The notes beneath the pieces were generated by a model, which saw nothing but the letters and a program-made list of their open reading frames with translations, searched no databases and was not told the DNA's origin. Made by a program: the position numbers and the translations under genes. From the NCBI GenBank assembly GCA_963169105.1, contig OY720642.1, positions 77,230,716-77,294,715 of the forward strand: a DNA stretch of 64,000 bases, in the 5' to 3' direction. This stretch comes from Ceriagrion tenellum. Its lineage: Eukaryota; Arthropoda; Insecta; Odonata; Coenagrionidae. Shown piece after piece: positions 24,077 through 35,979 of the stretch (within the stretch, counting starts at the first letter, position 1; every line of letters begins with the position of its first letter).

Positions 24077-24340
24077 ATCCTTACTAATGTATAAAAATGT
24101 AATGGTGTCTGTCTGTCCTTTGCTTCATCATGCAAAAACTACTGGACCGATTGAGCTGATTTTTGGCATGTAGATAGAAAATATATCAGATTGTAACTTA
24201 GGCTATTTTAAAAAGCCCTCAAGGCCCCTTAACCCCCCTCCCCTGGTGGTCCATGCTAAGCATTAGGTTCGGTGCAGTGGTTTCATTTTTTGCTTTATAA
24301 AAGTACTGTCATAGAGGGCTGGGATTTTTTTTTATCGGAT
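24077..24340 (+). repeat. Possible Helitron-type or other dispersed repeat
   Basis: The segment contains tgtaatggtgtctgtctgtc followed by aaaactactggaccgattga and tttttggcatgtagatag. Sequences of this form (a Gly/Val-Cys-like tgtctgtc run, then 'aactactggaccgattt') recur in arthropod genomes and in my memory are associated with non-autonomous Helitrons, but I cannot verify that here. No second copy lies in the window and the 3' hairpin end was not located. Confidence 0.4.
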
Positions 24341-26029
24341 GGCTGAATAAATGAAGTTTCTAATTCTTTCATTCAATTATCTTTTACGTTTCGTATCTGT
24401 CTAAAAATCATGTTTTTACCAGAAAAATCTCACATTTTTCTCTGAAATCAACAATAGCATATTCCCTTGATCACCAGAGACTTGATTTTCAAAGGATATT
24501 CACGCCTCACGCCTTTAAATATCACGTTTTTCTGCAGGCCCATGATAGCACGTAGAAAGAAAAACTATATATGAAGGGCCCAGAGTCTAAAGGGCCCCAT
24601 GATAGATTGCTTCAGGGGGGTAATCGATAAATTCAATGTATATTTAAAACAAGTATACTCTTCATTGTTTAATCTCAAAGTATTTCTCCTAGGAGCACTG
24701 CGTGTGTGTGAGAGAACACTTACGTAGTAAACGATACACGAAAAGGAATTAAATAGACTACACATGCAATACAAATTGCAAGAATTCTTACATGAAGCGA
24801 ATAGTAATGGTAATAATGCACCAGAAAAACGGTCAGCATATCTACTACAACGAACACAGCGTACAAGATAGGTTAGAGCTCCTAAAATGACCACGCTGAC
24901 AGGACTCTTCAGACTTTGTGGTTTTCTTGTAAAATAAGTTCAATGTTTTTCACACCCGTTGAATTTCAACGGGTACCTTCCACTTTAATTATTGAAAAAC
25001 AAATTTACCCTCTTAACAACGTGAAAAGGTACATAATAAATCACAGAAAAGAAGAAAAAGGGTCACAATTATTTTCAATGGCAATTATAAAGCAAGTCGT
25101 TTTGGAAGGCCGTGAATTTGAGAGAGCAAAGAATAAAGAATCCAAAATTATTTTTCATTTATTTAACGTTTTACATTTTCAAGAATAATTTTCCTGTAGT
25201 TTAATTGATATTTATTTCAAAAAGTTTTCTTAATAAAACTTTTTATTCCTGTTGGCTATTATTACTTCAAAGCGCTCATCACCAACGGAAATGAGCACGT
25301 GTGAAATTTTAGGAAATGAAATTTATGATGAAAAACTTGAATGTGTTCTCATTTTCGGCACAAGGATGTCTTTAAAACAAGCAGCAATTAGGTATGTACA
25401 TACTCTTGTGTACATTTCATTCCATCTCAGCTCACCAGTAGAAAGTTACATAATCTGCAAAAAATTCGATAGTTAGCAATTTTAACCGAGTCTTAAAAAA
25501 TTTACAAACTATTTTCTTGCGAATACTGACGAAATGCAGAGACGCTATTCTTATAATAAGTTCAGAAACGGGTGCGCAATATTAAATATAATTGAAATGT
25601 ACGTGGCACTGTCAACTGGAGCTTCATTGTACGACGTATTTCCACAACTCAACGTCATCATCGATACACATGTTTGGCGCCCGATATTTTCAAACGCGAC
25701 CAAGTTTTCGTCTCATTTTAATCTAAAATACTTCTCCACCACATACCGCCCGGCATTGTAGAATACACCTGCTCAAATATCTCAACCATACGCAATTTAT
25801 TTCACCAATACATGTAAGACGCGGATGTGCCATTGAAATTAGGCTGAGTATAATGGCAACTGTTATAGGTGATTTAAAAAATCCGTAAAAATGATAAGCG
25901 TCGACTGTATAGAATATGTTACCCCCACAATAATTTACATTCAAACTGCCATTATAAGTCATGAACACTATCGTATTGACAAATCTGTCTTGAACTTTAA
26001 ATGCTAGCACCTTTGTACTGATTGTTTCC
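24341..26029. other. No gene recognised
   Basis: A 9-base-arm palindrome, cccgttgaatttcaacggg, lies at about 24956-24974. Anonymous + frames at 24916-25188, 25252-25476 and 25534-25761 and - frames at 24565-24894 and 25723-26205 (160 residues) have no recognisable motif. Confidence 0.45.
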
Positions 26030-26030
26030 A

Positions 26031-26244
26031 GGCTATAAATAGAATACATAATATTTATAAATAGCATACATAAATGTCTGCCTGCCGTCCGTGAATATTT
26101 GCGCTCGGGGAACAAGATTCGGGACTCCCATGGGGAAAAAGCTGAATCTCGTGTACTCCTCGAAAAACAAAAAAAAAACCATAATAAAAATCCGTGGCTT
26201 TTCATGATTGCATATTGTAAATAAGGCTATAAATAGAATACATA
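26031..26244. repeat. 20-bp direct repeats flanking a 174-bp segment
   Basis: ggctataaatagaatacata occurs at about 26031-26050 and again at 26225-26244. The interval ends in an A-rich/TAAATA stretch and includes a G+C-richer core (about 26090-26140). This could be a short retroposed insertion with a 20-bp target-site duplication, or a local duplication. No tRNA-like boxes were seen. Confidence 0.5.
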
Positions 26245-26245
26245 A

Positions 26246-27126
26246 ATAGAATATATAGACTACATCACATCTCATCCCACGAACTAGACCACAACTGAAC
26301 CAATATTTGCACTGTGGTGATGACATTTCAACATTGGAACTTGTCAGTAATATTTAAAACAGGGTGGATTCTTATCAAGTTTCAAGTACTATTCTTTAAT
26401 ATGTATAAATTCTGCTAAGTGATTTTGACTACCATTACGGTAAGACTACGTCACAGTTGAATATAATAACTGATTCGTTCTGCTGCGTGACGTTCCACTG
26501 ACAAATTTACTTTTGCTTCGAAATCTGTTCACCCGAATCTATTTTTATTTGGATCTGAAAAACTAGATACTCGTAGGACAGAGGATCTCTGTGAATTGCC
26601 AAAGCAAGCAACTAGCCGCAATTGCTTCAAGCTCTTTCAGTTTTATAGATTTCTCGATAGATAGGTAGTCACTGAGGATTTTATCACATGCCTGATTCCT
26701 AAGTTGAATCTTTGCGCTGAAACACAGCCCTTCAAAGATGAGCCACTAAAGGAAAAATTGAAAGCTTGACTTTCTTTAATTGATGGAGTGAAATTAACAA
26801 GCAAAGACATTGAAGATATGTGTAAATACTTAGGCATTCAGAGGTTAGGAAAATTACACAGCTATATCATCATTTTACAAAAACACGTCCTTTACAAAGA
26901 TAGAAATTTTCCGAATTGTGAGAAATTATATTGTACCACTGTAATACTCAAGGTATGGTAAAAATACATTTAAGGTGGTTGTACCAAAATAATTTAATCA
27001 GAAACCATATGGTTTAAGGGCCTTAACCACAAGAAATGAGGTTAAGGTAAAAATTTGAAAATGTTTGTCAGAAGAATGAAAATGATATGTAAAAGACGTC
27101 GTGTACCCTTGTATTGTATTGTTATC
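26246..27126. other. No gene recognised
   Basis: A + strand stretch at about 26640-26870 contains a protein-like piece (SKDIEDMCKYLGIQRLGKLH) in an interrupted frame. I do not recognise the family. Otherwise A+T-rich. Confidence 0.4.
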
Positions 27127-27918
27127 TATAAATCCAATTAAATATCAAGTATAGGTCCGAGTTAGTGATTCAATTGTAAACCTTTTTTGTGACAATGGCA
27201 TATATTTATTTATGTGCAATTAATTTTCAACATTGAATTATGACATTTTTGTGATAATTGTTATGTAAGTGTAATATAATTTGTAACAAGGGTAATGGAA
27301 GGATATTTTAAACCTATTTTGTGACAATTATTTATTTATATGTAATTATGTTTTAACATTGTATTTTGACATTTTTGTGATAATTGTTATGGATGTGTGA
27401 TATTTAAAGAAATTTTTCTGATAATTGCATATATTCATTTAGGTATATTTATGTTTCATTGATAATTCTTGCATATACTGTTAACTTTGATGCTCTGTTG
27501 TTTCCCCAAAAAAATAATTGAATATCGTTTTACGGCTGAATCTGTTGTCTGAATGTTGTACGAGTATATATCCACACATGGAGGTCTCTTAATTAGACTT
27601 GAGACAATGTACATCAGGATGATGTTCCTTAAATTTTATCATTATATTTATCCAAAGTGTTATGACCATGGCAGATTTTACCTCAATATGCATTGTTAAT
27701 GATTCTGTACCCTTTCATAGAAATTCTGGGTATCTTTTGTAAATTATCTGTGGTAAATTATATTGAAGTTAATGTGTCAGATTTGTATTGTTGTACTCAC
27801 ACATTTTTCTTTGTATGTAGCCCTGAATATGGAAATTATTAAATTCCGAAACGTTGGCGAAGGATGATTGTTTGGATCACTAACTCGGACCTATACTTGA
27901 TATTTAATTGGATTTATA
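27127..27918. mobile_element. 792-bp element with 47-bp terminal inverted repeats
   Basis: The termini 27127-27173 and 27872-27918 are reverse complements with one mismatch in 47 (tataaatccaattaaatatc outermost). The interior is A+T-rich and holds a diverged direct duplication of about 130-140 bases built around catttttgtgataattgtta (about 27180-27400). Just inside the right terminus is attccgaaacgttggcgaag, a phrase similar to the 'cgaaacgttg' sequences common next to Penelope-like and foldback elements. It is non-coding. Whether it is a MITE or a Penelope-related terminal structure is unresolved. A small hairpin, gatagcagaatactgctatc, follows at about 27930. Confidence 0.8.
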
Positions 27919-27949
27919 AAACAAGAGGTCGATAGCAGAATACTGCTAT

Positions 27950-28334
27950 CTATAAATTTAAAAAATATACTGGATATACGTATATAATATTATACATGTA
28001 GATAATGTGTTTTAATATTTATATATGTATGTGTGTATAATAAATGAACATGAGTATGCATGTGTATATATGCAAATAGGGTATGTAATCTTGGTAAAAA
28101 TGTAGTTCTAATAAAAATGTAGTTTGAATTGATATGAATGTAGTTAATAAATAAATGCTTCCTCTAAGTGAAAAAAAGCATTCAATAAGACGCCGGACGA
28201 GCACACACTGAAGTAATGGGAAACCTACTGCCTACAAACGGAGGCTACCTATGTGGTAAAGGAAAAAATGGGTAGAAAGGAGGAATAAAGAAAATGACGG
28301 AATTATTTTACTGCGTACAAAGTCATGCCTTACC
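27950..28334. other. No gene; TA/TG-rich simple sequence
   Basis: Contains (ta/tg)n-like simple sequence near 27975-28070. No gene. Confidence 0.5.
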
Positions 28335-28765
28335 TTACCTATTAGGCCACTCAAACCTCAGAACTCGTCATCTCTTTCGGTCTTCCATCCAGTCAACTTC
28401 TGCTCCCATTCTTCTCATGTCCTTTCTAATCTGGTCTTTCCAGCGTAGTCCTGGCCGTCCTTAAGGTCGCTTTCTTCTTGGTAGGCCTTCTGACACCGCT
28501 CTAATTGTGGCATTTTCTCCTCTTCTCCACACATGACCTGCCCACCTAAGGCTTCTGCTTTTGACTTATGCTATTATATCTGGGTCCTTATATAGCTCCC
28601 TTAGCTCGTTGTTGGTTCGGATTCTCCACATCCCGTCTTCGTTTTTGGGACCATAGATGCATCTTTAAATTTTATTTTCGTAAACTATCACCTTTTTTTC
28701 TGTCAGTTTAGACATTTCCCACATTTCTGACCCATACAAGACCACTGCTTGTATGATGGTCTTCT
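28335..28765 (-). mobile_element. LINE reverse-transcriptase C-terminal tail (antisense)
   Basis: Minus-strand reading gives the LINE tail motifs in order: VVLYGSEMWEM, RCIYGPKNEDGMWRIRTNNE, LRELYKDPDIIA, SLRWAGHVWRR, a GRPGLRWKDQI block and VDWMEDRKR. In-frame stops interrupt it (after the first block and twice later), so it is a pseudogene. It is a third LINE lineage, distinct from the RTE tails at 9.4/59 kb and from the 21.8-kb tail. The catalytic reverse transcriptase domain is missing. Confidence 0.8.
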
Positions 28766-29239
28766 AGTTTACCCTGGTCCTCCAGGTTGGGGGTTGGGCG
28801 TAAGGCTGACAACCTTATCCCGGAAAATTCTTCCTGTGCGGAAACGCCAACTACAAGCCTCGGATACGGATGGATTTTATGGATGTAGACCCAAGCTACA
28901 AAATCATATGACTGAAAATTATCCCGTATGATGGATAAGAATAGGCGTGAGAAAATCCTCCTGAGAAAGTATTAATGAGAACATGGTGCGAGTTATCAAC
29001 TAAAGATCTGAAAAAATGATGCAGGTCTCAAAGTAGCAGAACGGTCCCGAGCTCAGGAATATATATTTCTCAAAGGATGTTGATAGAATTTCTAGATTCG
29101 AGGTAAAAATCATATCCTTATTCAATGATTATGCCAAGATATCCTTAGGGTATTCTTAGTTGCGAGACAATGTACATGGGAAAGCAATGAACTAGTTTGA
29201 GCTATGGTATAGTCCGTTGTCTCGGGCGTGACTTCGTGA
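28766..29239. other. No gene recognised
   Basis: Nothing identified. The last 20 bases (ggcgtgacttc region near 29224) are shared with the flank of the foldback element at 7.93 kb, so the element may extend a little further left. Confidence 0.45.
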
Positions 29240-29470
29240 AATTTGCTTAGCATTGTAAATAATAAGAATAACTTAGTTTTTCCACATAGATTTATAACAA
29301 AAAGATGACCTAGGTTTCGACGAAGCTTATGATTACCTGATGATAACGACCTAGGTTTCAACGAAGCTCGTCATCATCATAAGCTTCGTCGAAACCTCGG
29401 TCGTCTTGATGTAATAAATATATGTGGAAAAACTAATTTATACTTATCATTTACGATTTGAACTACATAT
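29240..29470. mobile_element. Foldback element with CCTAGGTTTCGACG core, about 231 bp
   Basis: Arms 29240-29332 and 29376-29470 are near reverse complements: gtttttccacatagatttat against atatatgtggaaaaac, and gacctaggtttcgacgaagc against gcttcgtcgaaacctcggtc. The loop contains a third copy, gacctaggtttcaacgaagc, in direct orientation, so the element is a nested palindrome. The tcatcatcat string joins the loop to the right arm. Related by core and flank to the 7.93-kb and 33.5-kb elements. Confidence 0.9.
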
Positions 29471-31649
29471 AGAAAAAATGACGGTAAAAATGTAAGAAAA
29501 ACGCTTGCAGAAACTAATGTTTTCTTCACTTCAACAACGTATCTAAAATTCACACAATGATTTAGTTATTAATAAATAGTTGGCTAGCACAGCACTATGA
29601 TTTGCGGCAAGAAACGCATGTTTTTCATGGCTCATCACTTGACCTGACTGGCCGAAGGTTGGCGGAGGCCACTAATTCTTTAAATTTCAAAGGAAGACAT
29701 TAAGCCAGGGAAAAAATTTCCAAATACCAATTGGATTTTATTTTGGATTGACAAACCGAGTAAAGATATTCATTAACAGGCTTGTGCCACGCGTTTTAAT
29801 CATTACTAAACAAATTAGATACTTCGGTTATGTCAACAGGCAGGAAATTCACAAGATGAAAGAATCATGGTAACAAGAACGGGGCAATTTTCTTCAGCCT
29901 AATTCAAGCTGGCTTAAAAATTTCTTGTCCAAAAGAAAAATGTTTTCACGAAGGCTCAACAATACTGTAATATATTCCATTTCATGTTCCCGCATGGCAT
30001 TAAAAAAAGGGAAAATTTTCGTTGTAAACCTAGAACTTATTTATTTTGTAACAAGGTACAATTCAAAATATGCACTCAACAGCCACAGCTAATAAGCTCA
30101 TATTTTTCCCAGCATCGAATCGAATTAGGCAAGATAATTTAATCAAATTTACCCACAAAAAGAATTTAGTAGTTTGATTGAGACCTTTATATTACGAATT
30201 CAGACTAAATAGACTGAGAAAAGCTCAAATAAAAATATCAAAATTGCCCAATGACAAATTTCAAACGTGGGTAAAACGTCACCTTCTCGCTCCAAATTGA
30301 TTAAGACTTCTGCTTGTACCATTTAAGTTATCAACGGCTACAGTGAAAAGGAGAATAAAAACAGGAAAATTGATATAATTGAAAATTATGAAGAAAATTA
30401 GACAGTGAATCGCAAACGACAGATCCTTTGCGGAGCAGGGGAAGAATGATACTGAAAACTCGAAAGTAAAGTCAAATATATTGGATACATTTTGCGATTC
30501 GAGAGCATATAGATAAGAATAATATTGGGACGAATAAATGGAAAAATTATGGATGAAAACCAAATATAGAATAATTGAAAAATATGAGTTTCGTCAAAAT
30601 CGAAAATTATGTCTATAGAAATAAAGTGGTTAGCTCGAAGGAGAATGGTGCGATGAGCTCTAGAAAACAAACCAGGTTGATCAACATAATGATAACTTGG
30701 TTAATTGATTAACTAAAAAAATTTATTTTACATATATAGAAGTTATGTCAGCAAAGATCTCTCTGGCATTTCAATCATTTTACGTAACAAAAACTCCGAT
30801 ACACTAAGTCGTTTAATTTAAACCCAGGCTGAAACTTAACACGGGATCTTTAGGCGTAGACGTTACCACTCCACAGCAGTCCGCCACAAAGTTCATTCCA
30901 TCATATTTTTTGGACATCAAAGAATTTGATAGCCTAAATATAAAATTAGTAACAGTCATATTTAAACATGTATTAAAGGGAAACTTAGGGGAATCCCCCA
31001 CAGCAAGGTAAGATGAGGACACTTACGGCAATAGGGCATCACCACAGCTTTCAGGAACATCACGGACCGAAATATTAAACTAGCGAGCTAAGATATTTAA
31101 GATGATAGAAGGAAATATCATTATGCACAGATCTGAGTTAAATTTTCCTGCGAGCTCTAAAAACTGACACCTTTAAGTGAATGTGACATGCATAGCATTT
31201 TTCCGATTAGGTTTTTTTGGCAATTCAATGCTATTTAATCATATAGCCTTACGGAATATGGCATATTTTTCGCAAAAAATCAATTAAATATGCACATATT
31301 TTCTTATAAACGCGAATTAATACTCTTTATAACATTGTAATATCTGTCAATAAGGTGACATGTCGCATTAAATATTATTGATAGTAATATTCACCTAGCA
31401 ATCGAACGCCTTGCCGAAAACTATAGCCATAACGCACTTTAACTGAGGGCAAATGTAAACTATAATTCTTGTATCATACTTGAGGAATACAACTTGAGCT
31501 TTTCAATAGATTTGTTAAATCAGTGGGAAAGTACAAGTTCATTCTTCAGTATGGATTCTATTAAAGTCAACAAAGTGATGCCTGAAACTGTAAAGTGTAT
31601 TCTTGTTTCATTTACATTACTGCACGAATGGTGGTTTAAAGTAGTTTGT
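29471..31649. other. No gene recognised
   Basis: A+T-rich. Several anonymous frames (30279-30563 -, 30398-30670 -, 30813-31022 -). No repeats were identified by eye. Confidence 0.5.
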
Positions 31650-32146
31650 GCGAAAAATCATTTCACCTAAAAATCGTTGATCTTATTTTTTTTAATCTCA
31701 CCCTTCCAAAGATGCCAGAATAACAGCCCCTTACCGAACTACTTACCAAGATGTGTGCACTCCATAGAGACCTTATTTAAAAAATGAGGGATTTCTAATA
31801 CCTACATCTCGTCAAAAAATTAAAGATACGTAGTTCATCTATATTCTCAACTCTTTATTGAAAATTAATCATATTGACTCCGAAGAAATCTTTTTAGGGA
31901 CACAAAAAACCTTCCGTTGTGAAGAAATATTAAACGTTATGCGCGAAATAAATGAGCCAAGTTAAAGACTTATACTGATATTTTCATTTAATTACTTAGA
32001 ATTCCAGCCATATAAAATTATATCATTGCACCATTACTTGTGCAATATTTTATTCATTATTCCTACAGTTGCTGAAATTAAAATGTGTAATTCGTATGCG
32101 GCCTCCGTTATGACTTGGGAACTATCTCGTCCAACTACCTTAAGCC
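31650..32146 (+). repeat. Dispersed repeat family A, copy 2
   Basis: Collinear with 3068-3615: aatctcacccttccaaagat, gtgtgcactccatagagacc, tgagggatttctaatacct, accttccgttgtgaag, gccaagttaaagactta and the terminal gggaactatctcgtccaact. It has small internal deletions relative to copy 1. No coding capacity. Confidence 0.8.
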
Positions 32147-32379
32147 GCATAATCAGATACACTTTAGCGAAATGTGGTCCAGGAATTGTTTTCTCTCCTT
32201 GAATATTTTTGAAATGTACTCTCTGTGACCAACCATTACAGCTCCAGCCACCTCAAGGAGAAAGAATTTCCACAGAGCTCGCTCGCTCCACTCCAAGAAT
32301 GATTAATTACTTGGCTCAGCGAAGGGCGCGCGACTCCGCGGAATGTTGACAAATGGAAAATCGGATCGGCTTGTACTAG
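32147..32379. other. No gene recognised
   Basis: Transition from A+T-rich to G+C-rich sequence. Nothing specific. Confidence 0.4.
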
Positions 32380-32745
32380 GTCAGGGAAAGGGAGGAGGGG
32401 GGTAAAAAATTCGTCCCTTGCGGATGAGAGGCGGCGAACGGCAAGGGGCGGGGTGGGAGGGGTAGCCATGGCCGGCAGGCGCGGGAGCCGCGAGGTATGC
32501 GCGCGATAAGGGCCGGCAGCGTTCCCCTCCCCCCACAACAGTCGGCTCCTTTCTACACACGCAAACGAGTGCGAGAAGTGTGCATTTCGTGCAAGAATTC
32601 GCCAAATGGCGGAGGATGGAGGGAATCAAGGGGGGTGGACGACTGACGGGGAGGAGTTGCGGAACGAATAACATCGAGAACGATGGGGAACGGGGGGAAA
32701 GTGACCAAACTGCCATCGAGGAAGACGACGGCATGAGAGATGCAA
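32380..32745. other. CpG-rich island
   Basis: G+C-rich with frequent CpG. Frames on both strands (32381-32776 - with 131 residues, 32236-32538 -, 32580-32762 +) are low-complexity and mutually overlapping. No domain was found. Confidence 0.5.
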
Positions 32746-32887
32746 TGCACTGTTCTAGGTAGGGAGAGCGAAACATTTCTCGTCTTGACGAAGTCCACGT
32801 TGGAATTTAAAAAAAATCATTTGTAAAAATAAAATCCGAAGATTTTTGCGATATTGAGTGGAATTAATGCATGATGCAGAAATAATT

Positions 32888-33050
32888 CCATGAATGTATT
32901 CCTGGGTCTTACTCTGGGGACTTTTCCCTCTATTTTGCCTTCAATTATACTCTTCACAAACTCCCAATCCATCTTGCTCGTCTTTTCTCTACCGTGTGCC
33001 ATCTAGTCCTTTCCTCTTCTACTCTTCTGTATACTTCATCATTTCTTAAC
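32888..33050 (-). mobile_element. RTE-type LINE tail, copy 2 (inside inverted repeat)
   Basis: On the minus strand it encodes EEERTRWHTVEKRRA-like and FVKSIIEGKIEGKVPRVRPR pieces, matching the RTE tail at 9.4 and 59 kb. It is cut off at ccatgaatgt on its 3' side, so it lacks the ATGA terminus, and on its 5' side it merges into the inverted-repeat arm. Confidence 0.75.
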
Positions 33051-34142
33051 AGAGGATTAGAGAGAATTATCAGAGTGTGGCATGAAAAAAGTGACTCAGT
33101 TCAAAGCTTTATGCTTACATATTTGCTTTATGTAGGTATACATCACTTGATTTCTTCAAATTTCAATCTTATTAAACAAATAATATAACTCTCTTCGTAA
33201 TTATGCCCGGTAATTATTGAAATAGGTCCAAGCTTGTTTCCACTAAACCAATGTGGAAGTTGAAAAGTTGATATAATCACGCAGTGGACTCCAAATTCCA
33301 CGGAGTTAACTCTCAAACCGTTGAAGGTATAAGTGAAATACGAAATTTTCGCGTTATTAATCTAACTTTATTTTCTTCCAGCTTTTTACAAATGACGCAG
33401 AAATAATGCAGAACAGATGCAGAAATGCAGAATTAAAATTTTGCAACTGTCCATAGAAATAAATGTTACTGAGACCTAGGTTTCAATGTATTTACATCAT
33501 CATCAGGTGCTCAGGTGTTTTTACATCATCATCATCATTATCAGATGATGATGTAAAAACATAGAAACCCAGGACACAGTAAAATTTATTTGTGGATTAT
33601 TACAAATTTTTATTTCTGTATCATTAGTAAAAAGCTGGAAGAAAATAGAGCTAAATAAATGACGTGGAAATTTCATTTTACACTTATACCTTCAACGCTT
33701 AGCGAGTTGATTCCGTGGAATTTAGAGTTCACTGTGAGATTTAATCAACTTTTTAACTTTCACATTGGTTTCCAGGAAACAATCCTCGGCCAATTTCAAT
33801 ACTTTCGGGTCATAATTACGAGAAGAGTAATATAATTTGTTTAATAAGACTGAAATTCGCAGAAATGAAGTAATATATACATAAAGCAAACATGTAAGCA
33901 TAAAGCTTTAAATTGAATCACTTTTTCAAGCCATACTCCGATAACACTCTCTCATCCTCAGATAAGAAATGATGGAGTGTAGAGAAGAGTAGAAGAGGAA
34001 GGGGCCATGTGGAACACCACACAGAAAAGAAGAATCAGATGGATTGGACACACCCTGAGACACAATGAGTTTGTGAAGAATATAATTGAAGGCAAAGTAT
34101 AGAGAAAAGTCCCTAGAGGAAGACCCAGGGACAAATTCATGG
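32888..34142. repeat. 1.25-kb imperfect inverted repeat tipped by RTE tails
   Basis: The left arm runs from 32888 to about 33505 and the right arm from about 33540 to 34142. They are reverse complements at roughly 80 percent by eye. Landmarks include the ttcctcttctactcttct block, aaagctttatgcttacat, cttattaaacaaat, accaatgtg.aagtt, attccacgga, cgttgaaggtataagtg and ttttcttccagctttttac, each present once per arm. The apex has aggtttcaatgtatttacat, tcatcatcatcattatcag and gatgatgatgtaaaaacata. The outer 160-180 bases of both arms are RTE LINE tail, pointing outward. It is non-coding, and its transcript would form a long imperfect double-stranded hairpin. Confidence 0.88.
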
Positions 34143-34245
34143 ACCAAATAAAGAGAAATGCACATAGGAAGAGATCTAGCATTAGATAGGGAAGGTTAGG
34201 GCTGCAGTCAATCAATCTTAGGATTGAACGACCAATGATGACAGT
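33960..34245 (+). mobile_element. RTE-type LINE tail, copy 3, complete 3' end
   Basis: The plus strand holds the same tail: EEEGAMWNTTQKRRIRWIGH, HNEFVKNIIEG, a stop shortly after, then RGRPRDKFMDQIKRNAHR in a shifted frame. It runs on past the inverted-repeat edge (34142) to the 3' terminus GATTGAACGACCAATGATGA. A 26-base deletion relative to the 59-kb copy removes the QEVREL segment. Dead copy. Confidence 0.82.
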
Positions 34246-34398
34246 GATAACGCCCTCACAGCTAAAGGTTTTTTTTGCAATTTTGTAATAGTAATACGGT
34301 GATCAGTACTTCATTCCTAAAAATAGTTGAGAAAGCATACGAAGAGCAAACAGTAACATTTCTGACGTGATCTGGTCGTCATAACTTCCAAATTTTGT

Positions 34399-34548
34399 AT
34401 GAAAGTCCCTCAGGAGTTCATAGCCGTTCCATATCCCATAGAAAACGACTTGTATTTGGAACAATACCTCGAAAAAGAGAGCGGCAGGTGGATGAAATTT
34501 GCATATGATTTAAAAGATGAGATCTGTTCCGTTATAAAGAGGTAAAAT
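34399..34548 (+). CDS. Candidate single host exon (unrecognised protein)
   Basis: A short open stretch reads MKVPQEFIAVPYPIENDLYL and continues for 29 more residues (EQYLEKESGRWMKFAYDLKD, then EICSVIKR) to a stop at 34546-34548. Amino-acid composition is ordinary, unlike the low-complexity frames elsewhere. The end can also be read as a splice donor (aaagag followed by gtaaaatt at about 34544), and acceptor-like ag sites occur at its start (tatgaaag, ccctcag). I do not recognise the family and cannot rule out a transposon fragment or chance. It is the most exon-like anonymous piece I found. Confidence 0.28.
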
Positions 34549-35979
34549 TAATTACAAGCTACATGAAGTAACACCTCGCTTAAATTACCTAGACTGACAT
34601 TCCGCCGCGACTTTGGGCATCATATATAGTACTGAATCACCTTTTTTGGTTTGTACTCTCCAAAAAGTACTCCTTTTTTGGTTTTTTGTTACTATCTAAA
34701 TTATAACAAAACCAAAGCACATGAAAGGTGTACGGATTATGGGAGGAATATATGTTCCAGCCAATAAAGAGACAAAATCAGCGACATTTCCATATAACTG
34801 ACGCAAATTTATTGAACGATGTCTGGCGAGATGTGTTGGAACCACCCTTATAACTTTTATACATAAAAATTTGGTTCTCTCCCCCAAATATTTTATAGCC
34901 CTATGCGTACGAAATTCAGAGCATAATGCTATGACCTCGAAACGCGTCGCATTACAAAAATCCAGTGAACAGGATAATTTTTTATATTTAACTTAACTGA
35001 CCCTCATTGACTTCCATTTCTGCACCAATCTTCCATCTGCACCAATTCACAAATAAGAAAGATGAAAGAGTGGATACATTTTAACGAAACCCAATTCCTT
35101 ACGAAAAATCGCTTCTTGTAACCAATTGTTTCACAAAGAGAGGAAATGTACATGTAAACTCGATCAGAATTGAAGACGATAAGATGAGAAGGTAATAAAA
35201 ATATATCATGGAATATAGTTTATAAAAATGAGAATCAATAGAAATTAAACTTATGAAAGTAATATTCCATACAATATTGTGTCCAGATGACATTTAAAAG
35301 CGGGAACATTGATTATTACAAGAATACTGAAATTCAAGCCGAGAACGGCTTCACCTTTGATAAAATCTTCTGCTCACATCTTATCTGTCTGGGAGAAGTG
35401 AAATTTCTTTCTAAACTAAAGAGCAGTTAGGCGAAAGTTTATATTTTTTACCACAATAAATCACCAATAACTCAAAATTAACAATTACATTCCATTTTAC
35501 TTTAAGACTCATATCTATGGCTTCACTGATTGTTATAAATGGCAACGTGCCCTATGAATGTAGTAAACATTGAGAAATCTTAAAATAAGGACTTTTAAAA
35601 GTTAATTATAAAAGTTCCTAAGATGCTAATCGTTAGATGATTGCAATGCAACAATGTACTGATAATAACACTACAAAATGTACTGCTCGTGTCTATGTTT
35701 GCCCAACTTTTATAATTGAAGACACATTCGCGCGAAAAGCCGGTAACTAAAGCGCCTTTCATTAAAAACCTATTTTGCAAATGCCACGTATATATTCGAA
35801 AGTTGTAAGCAGTCATATGATTAAGCAACTCCAATAAAAAAGGACTAATTACTCTTAATGCAACCATGTGGAGTTTTTTTTCTTTTTTAGGTTTATTTGA
35901 AGAATTCTGGGGGCTATAAATCATATTTCATATTCACTGGCATTTGCGTGGGACATTAGAAAAAATACAATGGACGTTA
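34549..35979. other. No gene recognised
   Basis: A+T-rich. The 109-residue minus frame 35595-35924 is anonymous. Nothing else. Confidence 0.45.
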
